64,000 nucleotides of DNA from Gelatoporia subvermispora B (GCA_000320605.2 KB445799.1:1219059-1283058), one strand, 5' to 3'; counted from the first letter of the stretch, positions 1 to 11,632 are shown. Program-made: numbers and translations. The notes: generated by a model from the letters alone, not told the origin.

Positions 1-288
1 CGCGAAGAACATCGTGCACCTGATCAAGCGCGCGGAGGGCGATCTTGGCGAGGAGCTCCAGCGGTACGCTCCTGGTGCGCCTGCCATCAAGGTCTCGCTC
101 GGCCTGGTATGTGCCTATACTGTCGTACCTTGTGATGCGGTGGGCTGACTGAAACTCTGCAGAGCCGCTCGGTGTACCAGATCAACGGCGTCGTTGGCAC
201 GAAGGGCGACGCGCCCCACGACCTCGATGCCCACTTGATGTGGCGGTTCTACGGCATGGATGGCGAGGACGTCGACATGCACGTGTGA
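1..288 (+). CDS. C-terminal end of an AIF/AMID (FSP1)-like FAD oxidoreductase (partial)
   Basis: Only the last two exons are inside the window (2-106 and 163-288), joined across a 56-nt GT-AG intron at 107-162. The 77 visible residues run from AKNIVHLIKRAEG to the stop after DVDMHV. The pattern of a short hydrophobic 'L-I' segment, then Y-x-P-G-x-P-x-I-K-V-S-L-G and S-V-Y-Q-x-N-G-x-V-G, matches the C-terminal end of fungal apoptosis-inducing-factor-like (AMID/FSP1) pyridine-nucleotide-disulphide oxidoreductases. That is family knowledge recalled from memory. The FAD and NAD binding domains lie upstream of the window, so catalytic residues cannot be checked. It could be another small flavoprotein of the same superfamily. 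Confidence 0.5.
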
Positions 289-1077
289 TGTGACGCAGCT
301 GTGGTTGATCATCTGTGGAGTGGTCTTTGTTAGAACGCAAGGCTGGCTAGAGGTACACGAGTATCATTATTCAATATTACTCGATGGATGTATTCGGTGT
401 CATCGCGTTCAATGGAATACTGTGAACGTGGAAATTTGCTAAGTCAGCCAATTACTCTCAATAGTCAATCAGTCCGATTTGGAAAATCATGGTGGTCAGC
501 GCGGTGCCTTGGTGCCTATAAGTATGGCGTCCGGTCGTGTTCGGAGCCTGAACACATTACATGTGGTCCCGCCGCAGCCACAGTGTCATCGAGGGGCGAC
601 GTCGAAGTCTGGTTCTAACATTTCGCAGGGTACAATCTTGTCTCAACATCAGTTACGCTCATGCTTGATTGGTCTGGAGCATCTCTGCGGAATCCTGAGG
701 ACTACGGACAATGAACTGAATAGGTCGACCTCCTGCAGGGCCTCGCTGCGAGAGCCTTACCCACGTAGGGGAGGCGATGTATAAGATTCACTTAGCCAAT
801 GATGCGACCATTGCCTACTGCTGCCAGACCTGCTATACGATCCCTAGTACGCATACTAATCAGCGATGGAACTAACTACATAATGGAAGCCCAAGCGCTA
901 AGGCCCCTATTGTAGTTGATTTGGTTTTTGTCTAGTCGACCATAGCTGCCCTTGCTTCTGCGTGCTCTCCTTCTATCGAAGTGCATCGACATTGACTTTT
1001 CTTGATACTCGTATGCCCACGCCGTAATTCGACCCTCGCCAGTCCATACAATACTCGACTATCAACTAAACCCCAGG
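289..1077. other. Intergenic region, 5' of the first SET gene
   Basis: I see no coding pattern here. Short ORFs exist but have no family resemblance and no splice logic. The last ~150 bases are the probable promoter and 5' leader of the SET gene that starts at 1078. Confidence 0.4.
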
Positions 1078-2400
1078 ATGTACGAACCCCCTATCGCAGA
1101 GTCTGTTCAAACGCTCGACGAGCATCCAGCCGATGACGAGCTGGACTTGATAGACATACCATCTGGTTTCAAGCCTGTAGTATCGAGCGCACCACCTCCT
1201 GGTTTGGATGCTCCACCAGGCCGACGACCATTTGACATGGTCATCACGAAAATCCCTGCAAACAAGAGGTCCCTCCCTGCAGATGCGTACACCCATGTAG
1301 TCTGCTTGCCAGAGGTCAAAAAGGCGATGCTAGCTGCCTCTGGATGGCCTGCACCCTTCTCCCCACCTTCTCCGCCGGTCTATGAGATTAAATCCGCAGG
1401 TCGAAAGTACAGCAACGGCTTGGGGGCGTTCGCCGTTGCGGATATCAAGCCTGGGGATCTCATCATGCAGGAGCGGGCGCTGCTCATTACGTCAAGACAC
1501 GTCGCACTACCCAAGGGCGATAAAGGGAGACTTCGAGAGATCTTTCTCGAGCAGTGCTGGGCAGAAATGGGGCATTTCCACCGCAAAACCATGCAGGCGC
1601 TGCATAATTGCTATGGCTCAGACGCCGAGCCGCTGCGCGGTATCGTCGACACCAACGCTCTCCCAGCCGACACCCTCCCGGGACCAACTGACATCGGGGG
1701 CATCTATTCGGCAGTGTTCAACCACCTAGCTCGCATCAACCACAGGTGAATCGAGTCGCACGACCATGCTACAGGCTCATTCTTATTCCCTTCTGGCGGT
1801 CGCAGTTGCAGCCCAAACGTACGCTACCGCTGGGACATCGAAACGTTCTCAGGGCAGGTGCATGCATTCCAGCCCATCAAGGCCGGCGAGCAACTCTTCA
1901 TCTCTTACTGTGACCTCGAATATCCGCGCGGGCTGCGCCAGGAGGAACTGCGCAAGCTCTACCGGTTCGACTGCGCATGTCCCTCTTGCGTGCTGCCGCG
2001 TTACCAGGGTCGTCTCAGCGACTGGCGGCGGCTCCTAATCATCGAGCAAGCGTTCCAGGACTTGAGCAAGACCGATGCGGACCTGCGCGCCTGGGCCACG
2101 AATCCGCGGCTGCCGGACCCCATGCTGGTCGATGCCGCGGAGATCTGGTACGGCTGGATGATGCAGGAGCGCGTGCTCAACAGCGTCCTGCTGCCTACCG
2201 TCCTGGAGCGTCTGTGTAAGGCGTACTGTGCGCTGGAGGACGAGGGGAATGCAAGGAAGTATGCGCGGGCGGCGGCGGCGTATGAGAAAGCGCTCGAGGG
2301 CAGCGATAGTGGCTGGGGGATTGTGGCTGCATCGCCGGAGAAGACGTCTTGGTGGGGATTGAGAGTCAGGGCGCGCAGGCAACAGGCGCCGAGCATTTGA
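1078..2400 (+). CDS. SET-domain protein (SMYD-like, no MYND finger), copy 1
   Basis: Two exons, 1078-1745 and 1806-2400, encode 420 residues. The intron (1746-1805) splits the serine codon of the hallmark SET motif NHSCSPN (about residues 221-227). Other SET elements are the G-x-G-like start 'NGLGAFAVADIKPGD' (about 120-134) and GEQLFISY (about 250), with the conserved tyrosine. After the SET domain come the post-SET cysteines CACPSC and a helical TPR-like tail. No MYND zinc finger is visible. SET domains transfer methyl groups from S-adenosylmethionine to lysines; the substrate here cannot be told. The gene is paralogous to the SET gene at 11633-12970, which has an intron at the identical codon position. 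The first ATG of the open frame was taken as the start. Confidence 0.85.
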
Positions 2401-2899
2401 CGATGCACGGTCTGTTCGGAGGAAGATATGTGGGCTCCCTGGCGCAGTGTACACATTGCGTCGACAGTTAAGGCAACGGGAGGAACCCATGGTCATAGGG
2501 TAATATAGGCCATTACTTGGCCCTCGGATGGTATAACTATCCAAGGTACAGAAATCAAGTGTTAGCAAGAATGTCCGAATAGTCCGAATACATTAGTCGA
2601 GACGACGCAAAACTGTACTGTGGATGGTATACTGTGCGACATTCGTGGCGTCGATCATATGCTGCCCGGAGTCGGGTATCATCACGAAAGAGACTCGAAT
2701 GAAATCATGTCATGCAACTTCCACGGCTTCGGCACATAGGCCACATGCTAGACATTCCAGACAGCCTGAACATCAAAAGTGCAATCAGCGTATGGACCAC
2801 ATTGGAGACGGTCATGACGCACTCATGCAACCGCAACATGCGCAGAGGTAGCACGGGAAGCACAGCGGGTTCTCAAATACACCTTTCGAGATCAGACTG
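2401..2899. other. Convergent intergenic region between SET copy 1 and the two-TM gene
   Basis: This is the shared 3' side of the plus-strand SET gene and the minus-strand gene ending near 2900. An open minus frame at about 2812-2945 (cysteine-rich NPLCFPCYLCACCGC) may be a spliced 3' extension of the two-TM gene: a donor inside codon 'TGG' near 2955 and an acceptor ending in gacag would join it in frame. Otherwise nothing is recognised. Confidence 0.35.
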
Positions 2900-3484
2900 T
2901 CAGCATAATAGTAACACCGGTCGCACGGATCGAAACGCACCCCGGCAGCACCAGAAGCTACAGCAGATCCCTGCGACAAGCACCAGGAACAGCCCAACGA
3001 AGATCACGATCAAGTACACTGTTCTCGGAGACGTCAGTAACGATAGCCAGAGAAACTCGGAACCGGACGACGCACATTTGCGATGCACGAAGACATCGTT
3101 GTTCGTCCCAGAGCCGTCCACCGCCTGTCGCTTCACAAACTGTCCTGCCCAACCTAATCCGGACACTAAGACCTCCTCCGACGCATCGATGCCGAATACA
3201 CGCGAGAGTCCGCCCTCCGTCACCGTGTCCGCAACGCACAAGACCAGTAGCAGCATGCCAAGACCCAGCAGGGTGAGAAGCGCAGCAGTGAACGCGCGGC
3301 GCATGCGTGTCCGCGCACAGCGGCAGCGGTGTCCATGTCCAGGAGAACGAAGACCCCCTGTGTGGCTCAGATCATCGACGTTGAGGTACTGTTTCTCGTC
3401 CAAGCAGTCTGCTGGACGCGGTTGTTGGACGTAGTAGCCCACAGCGGGAGATGGGACGCCGAGCGGCTGCACGTTGACCGTCAT
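2900..3484 (-). CDS. Two-TM membrane protein of unknown function
   Basis: A single-exon reading of 194 residues. The first ~60 residues are polar and probably cytosolic, ending in a basic cluster (R/C/R/M/R/R). A hydrophobic segment LLTLLGLGMLLLVLCV follows (about 68-83), then a ~75-residue loop and a second strong segment VYLIVIFVGLFLVLVAGIC (about 155-173) followed by cysteines. The topology suggests an N-in, C-in plasma-membrane or endomembrane protein. I do not recognise the family. The 3' end is uncertain: splicing near 2955 to about 2898 would replace the last ~20 residues with a cysteine-rich tail ending at about 2812. Confidence 0.55.
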   Translation of the reverse strand: MTVNVQPLGVPSPAVGYYVQQPRPADCLDEKQYLNVDDLSHTGGLRSPGHGHRCRCARTRMRRAFTAALLTLLGLGMLLLVLCVADTVTEGGLSRVFGIDASEEVLVSGLGWAGQFVKRQAVDGSGTNNDVFVHRKCASSGSEFLWLSLLTSPRTVYLIVIFVGLFLVLVAGICCSFWCCRGAFRSVRPVLLLC

Positions 3485-4458
3485 CGTTGCAGGTGCGAGG
3501 CCGTACGGGATGTGCAGGTGACGTCGGTGTTGGGAAGAAAGTAACCAAGGCGTTGTCGCCGCCGCATTTTATGTCAAGCTAGTGGGCTGTTCCATGCGCA
3601 TGCGGACGCTAAGCGCAGTTGTGGAAGACACGATACCCCGAAGGTCACGCGAGAAGATTCCAGTGCGTGATGGCTCCCTCGCCAAGAGTATTAGGCCGCA
3701 CGCAGTCATATTAGTGCACAGCCAAAAAAACAAGTAGAGAATATATCCGGCGAGGTATGCGTTTATATCGAGCAAAGGTTGGAGGCTGAGATAGAGGCGT
3801 CCGCAGAGAAATCCTGTTGGCGTCAGGCGCTGGCCTTCTGCTCTGCGTTCTCTGTCAACGACTCAACGCTACCCGAAGAAGTATTTCTCCTTCTCCGAAT
3901 GCTTAATTGACGCACAGTGACTGGGCAGTGTCCGGAAGGCTGAGAGATAGCAGCATACTGAAATAGACCAGACCTATTCTCATACGTCTTCTGAGATTCT
4001 GGTCTTCTGGCAGTGCATTCGACCAAGACCTGTGTTTTTAACGTCTAACTATCTGAGCTGTTCTATGCACTGCTTCGCAAGTACAACATCTAGGCGAATT
4101 TGCACAGGTAAAGACCTTCGCTGCATCCTTGGCTGAGGATTGGGATGCCCTTAAAGATTGCTTCTTGCTATGTGCATCGCCTACAGCGACATGGTGATAC
4201 CAACCGGTAGCCTTGGCAGGCGCAGCACTCGTGGCGGTCACATACAAAGACATAAACGCAAACATACGACACGTCGTATCCGCAGCAGTGGGAGGCCACA
4301 CGTCCTTGCGTTACGTTTGATCATAAACAGAAGTACGAGGTAAGTACGTGCTCGCCGTCGAATGCATGTGGGATGGCCGAATTTACCGCAGACGATATAG
4401 GAACCGTTCATAGGGTAAGGAACTACGCGATATAATACATAGTACACGACGTCACCAT
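3485..4458. other. Intergenic region
   Basis: No convincing gene is present. The part from about 4340 to 4470 resembles 5755-5895 (shared word GAATGCATG-GGGATGGCCGAA), so it is the 3' flank included in the tandem duplication of the neighbouring gene pair. Confidence 0.4.
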
Positions 4459-5368
4459 TCACGAGTATGTGTCAAAATCAAAAGGTGTACCCTTCGTACC
4501 AGAGGCCTGTAAATCGACATTGGCGTGCAGACATGGGGCCATGGACTCAAATAACTCACGCAATGTACGCAGAACCATGAACCTCTTCCATCTCACCGCA
4601 CTTGCCACTTTCTCTCTGACTATCTTCTGCTCCGCAAAGAGGCGTAGATTCCTCACGTCGATCCATTGCTCTCTGAGACGTTCTTTACGGCTGGTGGTCA
4701 GGATAACGAGCGAGAGGATCGTTGTGGCGATTTCGACGTCGTTCACCACCTCCTCTGGCGTCGGCCAGGTCTTTTTGCAAGCCGTGTAGATCTCGACCAT
4801 ATACTGATCCTTTTGGATATGTTCCTCCACTGACATGAGCGGAGACAGAGCGAATGCGTCGACTCGAAACCTCATGTCGGGCTCGGTTACGATTGGAGGA
4901 GCCCAAGGTTTGTCGACACTGTCACCTGTGGTTAGCCTACATGGCACATACAAGAATCTAATAAACATAAGCTGCAGACACGAATGACACGCACCCGTCA
5001 GGTTCCTCGAGGTCGTCTGACTCGTCTCCTCCATCTCGGTCATTACCGTCCGACTCATCCGTATCTCCTGGATCTGCTGAGTGTTTCGACTCTTCTGACT
5101 CTTCTGGCTCTCCCGAATCGTCTGAATCGTCTGATGTTTGCAACCATCCGGATAACTTTGCGATTTCCGGAAGGAGTGTGGTGAGACATTCAGACCGAGC
5201 CTCGATATCTTTGTTCCCGGGATTGGACTTCGGGGCAGGACTGGGACCAGTTTTCGATGCGCCCAAGTGGGTATGCATATAGGGATCTTCGGCGAGCATG
5301 AGACCAAGCGTTACCAGAAGGATAAAGCAAGCCAGTACACTGCTAGGACGGCAGTCGTTCAAGTTCAA
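4459..5368 (-). CDS. Unknown acidic protein, tandem copy A
   Basis: Two exons, 4995-5368 and 4459-4936, give 283 residues. The intron (4937-4994) interrupts the glycine codon after EEPD, exactly as in copy B. The N-terminus is hydrophobic (SSVLACFILLVTLGLML, about 9-25) and looks like a signal peptide or anchor. Residues ~75-125 are very rich in D, E and S (SDDSDDSGEPEESEESK and similar). The C-terminal ~150 residues are a conserved domain starting at VDKPWAPPIVTE and continuing through MSVEEHIQKDQYMV, NDVEIATTILSLVILTT and WKRF. I do not recognise this domain. The helix EIATTILSLVILTT could be a membrane segment or a buried helix. Confidence 0.65.
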
Positions 5369-5804
5369 GTCGACGATACACTATGTCGTTATATAAGTCT
5401 ACGACGGACGTCCTGGGCTGCGTGACCGGCTAGCTCAGCCGGCGCCTTCGAAAAGTAGTGTGGCTCAGCCAATTGTGTTTGGCCTCCCTTTCACGAGTGG
5501 CCGAGGGTTTATGTCCTGTCGCCATCATGAAAGCAAGCAGCATGTGTTCGGACAGCTCTCCGACAGGGTCACAGAAGCAGGGTTCATTGTGTCGTGTTCA
5601 CCCCAGATGGAACCTGAATCGTCTCCGCCTCGGAGGATAGAAAAATCTCGCTATGGAATGCTCAGACAGGAACCCCAGTACTTGATCCTCTTCAGGGCCA
5701 TAGTGGTTATGTGGACACGGCATATTGTTTTACAGCGACCATTATCAGAAGTAAAAGGTAGAACTGTGCTCGCTATCGAATGCATGCGGGATGGCCGAAC
5801 GCAG
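5369..5804. other. Intergenic region between the tandem copies
   Basis: Contains a TATA-like TTATATAA near 5389-5396 serving copy A. Around 5400-5475 there is a block (GCGTGACCGGCTAGCTCAGC... GTGTGGCTCAGCC) that recurs with divergence at 6795-6870 upstream of copy B. The end (5755-5804) is the duplicated 3' flank of copy B. No gene is seen. Confidence 0.45.
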
Positions 5805-6777
5805 TCAATAAGATATCGCAACCGTTTGATGGGGTATGGAAGCACGGAATAGAATAGAGTACACAATGTCACATTGGCGAGTATGGATCCGAATTAAATG
5901 CGAGACCCTTCGTACCAGAGGCCTGTAAGTCAACATTAGCGCAGAGACATGGAGGAGTTGATCGAATGGCTCACGCAATGTGCGCAGAACCGCAAACCTC
6001 TTCCATCTCACTGCTTCTGCCACGTTCTCCCTGACCAGCTTCTGCTCTGCAAAAAGGCGTAGATTCTTCACGTCGACCCACTGCTCTTTGAGACGGAATT
6101 TACGGCAGGTGGTCAGGATAACAAGAGAGAGGATTGTTGTGGCAATTTCAACATCATTTACTACCTCCGCTGGTGTAGGCCAAGGCTTCTTGAAGGCCAT
6201 GTAGATGTCGACCATATATTGATCCTTTTGGATATGTTCCTCGACTGACATGAGCGGGGCTGGAGCGAATGTGTCGATTCGGAAATCCATGTCGGACTCT
6301 GTTACGATCGGAGGAGCCCAAGGCTTGTCGACGCCGTCATCGGTCATTGTCCTGCATAACACGTACTTGTATTGAGTACACATCAGCTGCGCATATGCCT
6401 GACACATACCCATCAGGCTCCTCGTAGTCCTCTGACTCGTCTGCCTCATCTAGATCATTTACATCCGACTCGTCCGACTCTTCTGACTTGTCTGAGTGGC
6501 CAGAACCATATGACCTATCTGAATCATCTGAATCATCCTCAGTTTGCAACCATTTGGACAGATTAGGGATATCTGGGAGTAGTGTGGTCGGTAAGTCGGT
6601 ATCGCAGGATTCATCCGTGAACTTTGGGGCATGACTTGGACCAGCTTCCGGTAATCCCAAGTCTGCATGGATAAGCAAATCTTCAGCGAGCATGAGGACG
6701 AGTGGCGGTATAGGGACCAAAAACAAGCTACTCAAATGCTGGGTCGGCAGTCGCCCAAGTTGAAGTTGACAGAGCAA
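5805..6777 (-). CDS. Unknown acidic protein, tandem copy B (frameshifted tail)
   Basis: Two exons, 6410-6777 and 5805-6351, give 304 residues. The intron (6352-6409) is at the same codon as in copy A. The order of features is the same: hydrophobic N-terminus (LSSLFLVPIPPLVLMLA), an acidic serine-rich stretch, then the VDKPWAPPIVTE...HIQKDQYMV...EIATTILSLVILTT domain. From about 5948-5973 copy B is one base shorter than copy A. Its last ~45 residues are therefore read in a different frame from A's C-terminus, although the underlying DNA still aligns and would encode NVDLQASGTKG in A's frame. Copy B is either a recent frameshift allele or carries a new tail. Confidence 0.6.
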
Positions 6778-7540
6778 CGATCAGGGTCATTATATACGTG
6801 GACGCGCCGGGCCGCGTGATCGGCCAACTCAACTGGCGCCTGGAGATCGCAGTGTGGCTCGCCCAGTCCGCCTCCATTGCGACTGTGTCACGAAGAGAAT
6901 CTCATCCATTGCCGTCTGGAAAGATGATTTGGAAATAGGCCGATGCTACTTTTGGCTGCCTAATATGCATAACAAACCCTGAAGAGAAGACCGGGAGCAT
7001 CTGAAGATTCCTAGTCAGCTCGTTGAAGCTCCTCGGTGCGTCCACCTCCCCAAATGATCGAATCATATCCTACCTGCAGAATACGCCGCCCCTCTTGCCG
7101 CAACACTCGAACAAAAGGACTTGTGAAATTGCTCGCACTTGAACTGAGCCGGCCGTATTTGGATTCGAGTTTCACGAGTGGCAGAGCGCCGACATGCGGA
7201 TGATTTCTGCGTGAACCAGCCCCAATACCACCGTTCCTTTTGTTTGAGAAGTTCGCTAGCCACTCCCCATATCTTCTCTTTTGTCCTCTGGCCACTAAAG
7301 AGATACCTCACTATAGATTCCGATGATGACAACATACATAAGGGGCATTTCCTTCGCTGATGCTCGAACAACCCATCCTCTACCCCAGCTCTCTTCTAAG
7401 CTACGTTCAACTGCTTCTCCTGCTTCGGCCCCTATATCATTCTGCCACTCTGTGCGTGAGTGAACGCATATTTTCAGTTTGCACATCGAAGTGCTGATGC
7501 GTGCCAGATTTCTATCCTCATCTCTGCCGCTACATTCTCT
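6778..7540. other. Divergent intergenic region upstream of copy B and the P-loop gene
   Basis: Holds the TATATA box of copy B (about 6792) and the duplicated upstream block. It also forms the promoter and leader of the plus-strand gene starting at 7541; an in-frame upstream ATG at 7460 is possible. No other gene is seen. Confidence 0.4.
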
Positions 7541-10500
7541 ATGTCTGTATCCGACCCGCCGCGGGTCTCTCCGCTGAGTGAGAATAGGAAAGGACTATGT
7601 GTTGTATCTCCCGAAGACATCGTTAGTCATGTCACCCGGTTTCACTCCTCGGCTGCGACAAACACCTATCAAGAGATCGCTCCCGACCTACCCGGCGCTG
7701 CGGGGCTGTTGGCTATCATCCTATCCTGCAACGATCTATACAACGATGTATTGATCCAATACCAAGATATTATATTTCTGAGGGGCTTCTTGCAGACGCA
7801 TAAGTGGATACAAGATGAGCTTGAGAGCGCTTGGAAGTCCCGGGATTTTACGAAGTTGTTGCAGTACAGTGAGTCTCCCTAGCATTTATGGATGTGTCTG
7901 GAAAGCTAACGAGTGAATTTTACTTTAGCCTTCTGGTATAATCTGCCCGAATATAAAGGTAGCGAAAGGCCTACAAGAGGTACGGTGATGTCCACTGAAC
8001 GGCAGGGTATGTCTCATTTCGGGCACCTAACCTAATACTCACTAATCATCGTTCACACAGCGGAAGGTATGGCCTCGTGATTCTAGCTTGATACCGTGCT
8101 CAACTGACAGCCTGACTAACAGCCCTGCATACCGCCTGGGCTATGGAGTATATCGGTGTCCTGCATATCTTGCTCTATAACAACATTATGCACGCGTTCA
8201 AAAAGGGCAGTTCTCTCGCGCACGCAAACTACGCTTGCCTGATCCAGGGAAGCGGGTCTGGGAAATCTCGGATGATCTGGCAGCTCGGATTGCTGATCTT
8301 CAGTCTTTCATTCAATCTTCGTCGACCTGAAGATCCGACACAACGTATGTGCTCGCTATAAATGATCTGACAGCCTAGCTCATGTTGCTTCTAGAAATGA
8401 AATCATACCCCGATCCCGACCACGAGTTGAGAGACCACTTTCTCCGGTCCCGATCGCTATCATACTACGAGCAACAAGCCTTCTTTTGGACTTGGTTCCT
8501 CAACTTGTTTGAGGTCATATTGGAGCAAATTAGACAGTTTGATCGACAAAACACGTATGGCGATTTGGCGTCATTTTGGAGAACAACACTGCAGAAGAAT
8601 CGCTCGTACATCTATAAACTAGTAGTTCACAGGCACAGAAATTCGGTAAATCTATTCTTTTGCAACATAGAGACTTCGACTGACTACCGAGTCTCAGGGT
8701 AATCACAAAGGTGCCACGAGCCGAAAGGAGCTGCAAGTTCAGGTTAGGGCTGCGCTATGCAACCTACTCGTTGGTATAGATAGCCTAGTAACACCTTCAG
8801 CGTGGAAGGAGGCTGAAGAGCGCGTGAAGATTGTCTGCTCTTTCGACGAGGCAGACGTCCTCGCCCTGCAAAAGGTACCGAAGAACGACAAGGAGGGCAA
8901 CATGTTTGAGGCTCTTTGCTCCTCCCTGAACGTGTTCCGTGGACTCCCGATCTTCTTCATTTTCCTCTCGACAAACTCGAACATCGCGCTCCTTGCTCCT
9001 CCCAAACATAGATCTACGTCCAATGCTGTCCGGCGTCATTTTGACTCTCTGGTCGCCCCATTCACTGAAACTGCCTTTGACTGCTCACCTAATTTCCCTC
9101 TGAGCCACACCGGTTATACACTCAAGCGTATCAGCACTGTGCAATTTATGGCTCAATTCGGGCGACCTTTGTACGTATGCGCTACTATTCGTGATATAAT
9201 TCGAATCCCTCATGTTTGCGTATTCAGATGGCACTCGTTGTTACGGGGGTCCAATGCTGAGCGAGGACGAGCAAAGGGGAAGCAACAACCCGTTCCTGTC
9301 GCTAAAGAGCTTTTGGATCTGGCACGCGTAAAGCTCATCGCTTGCGGTGACCAACTCCATTCGAACAACGATTCTGGGGATCAAGACATCTCTGATCGAT
9401 GGAGTCCCGCAGTGCGCCGTGCTCTCGCCGATATTCGTGTCTCCCTCGTCTATGAGCCCTCTCGTGAGAAGACATATGATGAACTTTCCACCCTGGTCGC
9501 AAGCCATATGCGAACTGCGTTTACGGTACCTGGTCACCGCGAATACATGCGTTCTGGATATCCCTCGGAACCCATTCTGGCCGAGGCAGCCGCCCAGGAG
9601 CTCTATCTTCTCAAGGCGTCGGACAGGACGAAAGGCCCAACGACGTTGGCCGCGATTGCTGCGGAAGCCCTCCGCCACGATCTCTGCAGTCCTGGAGAGC
9701 GCGGGGAGGTTGTAGGACGAATACTTCTCACACTCGCCTATGACGCAGCAGTTGAACGGGCCCACAGGGAGTCGGACTCATCTGGAGGACCTGTGAACTA
9801 TAGCGCTGGGTGTCCTCTGATCTATTTCATCCAGGAGCTCTTCACTCAGGAACACGCTGAGGAGATCCTCACGAGTCTCCCTGATAATGTGCCAATCACT
9901 GGTGACGAATCTACGCAAGAGCCGAGTCGGAAGACATTCAAGGAGGCCTTCAAGAATGCTTACGTTCGTTTCACGCACTTTGGGCGACTGGGAGATGACG
10001 GAGGTATCACCACCCTAGCTCTATTTGCCGCGTTCTTGCGAGGACAAGCGCAGATGGGACACCCCACTCAAGCACAGATCGATGCGGCCATTCCTGTCGT
10101 CCTGAAAATAGATAATATCTGCGAGAAGAACATGACGGTGCTGTTGATATCTTTCAAGCGCCGTCTTGTCGAGGGCACTCGCGCCGAATATAACATCTGT
10201 GCCGACTCCCTGAACGTCTTCTTCCACTCTCAGGAACCTTCCTTCACGAAAAGACCATACGTCGCACTGGTCATGGAGCTTGGCGTCTGTGGGCGTACTC
10301 GCTATGTCCTAGGTCCAAGACACGTTACTGGTCCTGTGAAAAGAGGAGAAACGCTCCCGTTGCGCTTTCCAGCGGCCGCCGATCTACGAACACCTCAATC
10401 CACCTCAAAGGTTTTGTTAGGTCGGCACAACCAGGCGCTTCGGGACTTACGCCCAAGCACGAAACAGAGGCTTCACCCTCGTTACAATATCTATGCGTAC

Positions 10501-11445
10501 GGGTGCTCTGAGCGGGTCTACAAGGTGATCGATGTGGCCGAGCGACCCGTCTATCAAATTCTCCTCGCCAACCTCGACATGTTCGACGAGTATGCGCGAA
10601 AGATGCTTGAAGGTTCCATCAGAGGCTTGCTGCGTCTCAAGCCTGTCTGGTATACCATGGTCGACTCTTACCACTGGATCGCTCTCAATGACACCATCAC
10701 GAAGGCCCTGCAGATCGAACAGGCGAACTCGAAGAAGACCTTCGTTCCCGACGTTGTTTTCGCAGGGAAAGACGAGGATGTTCTCAACGCCCTGGAGAAA
10801 CAAATGGACGCTTGTGCGGTCAATGCGAACAACACGAGCGGTGCGCATGGTCGTCAGGGTGAGCAGGCCCAGGTGTTCCAGGATTCTCAAGCCTCCGCGA
10901 CAGCTCCGCACGACGCAGAACCTCAGGCTGGGCCGGTACCAGCCGAAGAGTACTACAAAAAGTACGCCGTCGAGTTTCCAGGAGGATATGACTCAGACGA
11001 GGAGGACATGTTGTCAGCTCTAGGTGAGATTTTCGACAGGAATAACAGCAGGAATGACGGGGCTAACTGGGAGGGCGAAGGTACCAGCCAAGATATTGTT
11101 GAGTGGAGCGCCGAGAAGCTTGCCAGAATAGGGCAGGGGGAACAGCCTCTGCTGGAGTCAGACCCGTTCGTACAAGATCCGTTCAAGGCCGAGGACGAGC
11201 GAATCCAGCGCAAGCTTCGAGAGATGCTAGTCTTGGAGCAGGAAACGATTGCCACGCAGCTGCACCTGAGCAGCATCTCGGAAAACGACACCGAGCATAG
11301 TCAAGGGGAGTCGCCCACGAGAGAAGCGAAGAAGAGGATCGAATCGAGGAAGAAGGTACCCAAGGACAAGCGGGAAGGTGACCACTCCGAAGAGAAGCCT
11401 CCAAAGAAAAAGATTACAGGTAAGGGGAAAGCCCGGGCAGGTTGA
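7541..11445 (+). CDS. Large P-loop NTPase, Crinkler-like family of Agaricomycetes
   Basis: Seven exons (7541-7868, 7929-8006, 8061-8066, 8123-8344, 8395-8645, 8698-9170, 9228-11445) encode 1,191 residues. Exon 3 is a predicted 6-nt microexon between introns of 54 and 56 nt. A Walker A motif GSGSGKSR lies at about residues 180-187, followed by the 'SLSFNLRRPEDPTQ' and 'YPDPDHELRDHF' segments. A Walker B-like FDEAD is at about 344-348. The ~700-residue C-terminal part has no motif I can name. The last 150 residues are acidic and then lysine-rich (KKVPKDK, PPKKKITGKGKAR), suggesting nuclear targeting. From memory, the P-loop with NLR..YPPPD..VRD and DEA is shared by an expanded Agaricomycete family related to Crinkler-type P-loop proteins; that link is inference. 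The intron at 9171-9227 is 57 nt and stop-free, so its retention would add 19 residues. Confidence 0.7.
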
Positions 11446-11632
11446 GGGATGTAACGCACGACTCGTCAGAGGTAGTTAGCGATATGGTATTTGCACACGA
11501 CTGTAGTCCGATGTACCATATAGCCCAATATACGGATCTCATATACAGGTGATTCGGCAAATCAAAGAGTCAGCAACGCGGCAGTATACATAAGTTGTTC
11601 TGGTACAGAAGCACTGTGAAAGAATCTGTTTT

